Shown here: positions 5,151 to 5,807 of the stretch, in pieces | How the letters are laid out: each line of letters opens with the position of its first letter | Numbering within the stretch: the first letter of the stretch is position 1 | Assembly (NCBI GenBank): GCA_051439375.1 | Contig: JBFRWB010000234.1 | Location: 1 to 5,807, forward strand | Source of the DNA: JBGTGT01 sp051439375 | Lineage (GTDB): Bacteria; Cyanobacteriota; Cyanobacteriia; Cyanobacteriales; Microcystaceae | Reading direction: 5' to 3' | Length of the DNA stretch: 5,807 nucleotides | Program-made: the position numbers and the translations under genes | Notes under the pieces: model-generated | Seen by the model: only the letters and a program-made list of their open reading frames with translations | The model's database searches: none | Told to the model about the DNA's origin: nothing

Positions 5151-5360
5151 ATGGTACGCAAGTGCAAAAGTAGGGTTTACAGGTTTATCAGGATGGTACA
5201 CAAGTACAGAAGTAGGGTTTACAGGTTTGTCAGGATGGTACGCAAGTACAAAAGTAGGGTTTACAGGTTTGTCAGGATGGTACGCAAGTACAGAAGTAGG
5301 GTTTACAGGTTTGTCAGGATAGTATGCAAGTACAGAAGTAGGGTTTACAGGTTTGTCAGG
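5151..5360 (+). repeat. Five 42-bp tandem repeats
   Basis: Five full units start at 5151, 5193, 5235, 5277 and 5319, with a partial sixth start (atg-tta) at 5361. Against the consensus (starting atggtacgcaagtac, ending tttgtcagg) there are seven substitutions in all; every one is a transition and there are no indels. The 42-bp length keeps a 14-residue frame open (MVRKYRS-RVYRFVR). All seven changes would alter the amino acid, and the frame would start at TTG without a ribosome binding site, so protein coding is unlikely. Each unit holds a 4-bp stem with a 4-nt loop, gtac-gcaa-gtac. Confidence 0.92.
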
Positions 5361-5380
5361 ATGTTACAAAAACAACTTCC

Positions 5381-5399
5381 GACTTCCGACTTCATACTT
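5381..5399 (-). repeat. Inverted partner of the simple repeat at 2781-2799
   Basis: GACTTCCGACTTCATACTT is the exact reverse complement of 2781-2799. It lies in a short acttccg/acttcat run directly after the 42-bp tandem array. Confidence 0.7.
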
Positions 5400-5418
5400 T
5401 CGACTTCTTTAACTCCCC

Positions 5419-5462
5419 CGAAGCAATCTCAAGGTAGCTTAAGGTGACTTAAGATTGCTTCG
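5419..5462. repeat. Long palindrome with 15-bp arms
   Basis: The arms cgaagcaatctcaag (5419-5433) and cttaagattgcttcg (5448-5462) pair at 14 of 15 positions around a 14-nt loop that itself contains cttaag. The one mismatch is A-C on the plus strand and G-U on the minus strand, so the minus-strand RNA folds better. No T-run follows on either strand. The aagcaatct core, with the nearby tctcgcaatgacg (5512-5524), resembles a palindromic interspersed repeat of the gcaatctc/cattgcgag type found in many bacterial genomes. It may also mark the 3' end of the downstream minus-strand gene's transcript. Confidence 0.6.
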
Positions 5463-5585
5463 ATGGCTTTAGTTAACTATAAATATTGACTGTTAATTTA
5501 ATGACAACGCCATCTCGCAATGACGTAATGGGAGACTTAGTTATAATTGATAATCCGTGATTTAGACGATAAACTTATTTTCATA

Positions 5586-5613
5586 ATTCATAATTTATAA
5601 TTCATAATTTATA
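5586..5613 (+). repeat. Perfect 14-bp tandem duplication overlapping a stop codon
   Basis: attcataatttata occurs twice in immediate tandem (5586-5599 and 5600-5613), preceded by a half unit. The stop codon and last five codons of the small membrane protein gene lie inside it. Confidence 0.85.
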
Positions 5614-5798
5614 ACGACTTTCCTATTCTGGACCATTTTTTGGGTGCTTTGACCAATTAAGCAAAAACCAACCACCATCATAGAAAATCCGAACATCCTT
5701 TCTTGATATCCTAAGAGAACTCCGATAATAATAATCATGGTTAAAAAACTTTTGAAGGAGAAAAAAAGAATATTGGTTAAAGCTTGTTGAGAAAACAT
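5595..5798 (-). CDS. Small two-helix membrane protein, unknown function; 5' end uncertain
   Basis: 67 residues from ATG at 5798. Two hydrophobic segments are likely membrane helices: about 9-30 (ending MIIIIGVLLG) and about 35-51 (MFGFSMMVVGFCLIG), joined by a short YQER turn. The tail is basic and polar (QKMVQNRKVV). The frame stays open through the 9 bases left before the window edge, so the true start could lie outside; no ribosome binding site can be judged. The last five residues, INYEL, are encoded by the 14-bp tandem repeat, suggesting that repeat DNA has replaced the original C-terminus. I do not recognise the family. Hydrophobicity and the lack of stops support a real gene, but short length keeps confidence moderate. 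Confidence 0.5.
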   Translation of the reverse strand: MFSQQALTNILFFSFKSFLTMIIIIGVLLGYQERMFGFSMMVVGFCLIGQSTQKMVQNRKVVINYEL

Positions 5799-5807
5799 AA
5801 GATTAAA

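Larger units (their letters stand above)
5023..5594. other. Gene-free interval of about 570 bp with tandem repeats and a palindrome
   Basis: It contains the leader of the helical protein gene (ribosome binding site around 5030-5034), five 42-bp tandem repeats (5151-5360), a gacttcc simple repeat (5376-5407), a 15-bp-arm hairpin (5419-5462) and an isolated tctcgcaatgacg segment (5512-5524). No convincing coding sequence is seen. The plus-strand frame through the tandem repeats is open only because the unit length is a multiple of three. Confidence 0.7.

Noticed and set aside
5151..5360. Possible CRISPR array
   Set aside because: Units are contiguous 42-bp copies with no unique spacers, and no cas genes are nearby.
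5151..5360. Possible diversity-generating retroelement target, given biased substitutions
   Set aside because: Changes are transitions in both directions rather than adenine-specific, and there is no reverse transcriptase or template repeat.
5148..5447. Plus-strand frame encoding a 14-residue repeat (MVRKYRS-RVYRFVR)
   Set aside because: The frame is open because the unit is 42 bp. All seven inter-unit changes are non-synonymous, the start is TTG without a ribosome binding site, and the frame runs on into simple repeats.

Overview
The window looks like a chromosomal segment of a unicellular cyanobacterium. The main evidence is a full-length NblS/Hik33-type sensor kinase, a family almost confined to cyanobacteria and related plastids. 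Supporting evidence is the AT-rich composition, many heptameric short tandem repeats between genes, and one near-HIP1 octamer (gcgatcgg, 912-919). The genus cannot be fixed from sequence alone; the general character fits the Crocosphaera/Cyanothece-like groups.

Layout. Positions 1-236 (+) hold the last 77 codons of a 1-Cys (Prx6-type) peroxiredoxin. It converges on nblS (302-2311, -) across a 65-bp gap containing a hairpin. From 2312 to 3229 there is no credible gene. This stretch holds a probable nblS -10 box and two related MITE-like elements sharing 17-bp terminal inverted repeats. The larger one (2878-3183) has a perfect 10-bp target duplication and has split an older dispersed repeat; an uninterrupted relative of that repeat lies at 3698-3755. 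The smaller one (2652-2774) carries a strong G-quadruplex motif.

From 3230 to 5022 every gene is on the minus strand: a small retropepsin-like aspartic protease (3230-3652), a small membrane protein gene that looks frameshifted or overlapped (3803-4112), and an uncharacterised helical protein (4333-5022). Heptad repeats in alternating orientation separate them. From 5023 to 5594 there are five 42-bp tandem repeats, simple repeats and a 15-bp palindrome, but no convincing gene. A small two-helix membrane protein (5595-5798, -) closes the window and may extend past its edge.

Functionally, only the peroxiredoxin (peroxide detoxification) and NblS (high-light, nutrient and redox stress signalling) have clear roles. 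They are convergent and probably separately transcribed, so a link through oxidative stress is only an inference. The remaining genes do not form an obvious pathway. I found no CRISPR array, tRNA, rRNA, transposase gene or recognisable defence system. The most informative part is the layered history of repeats and mobile elements in the intergenic DNA.
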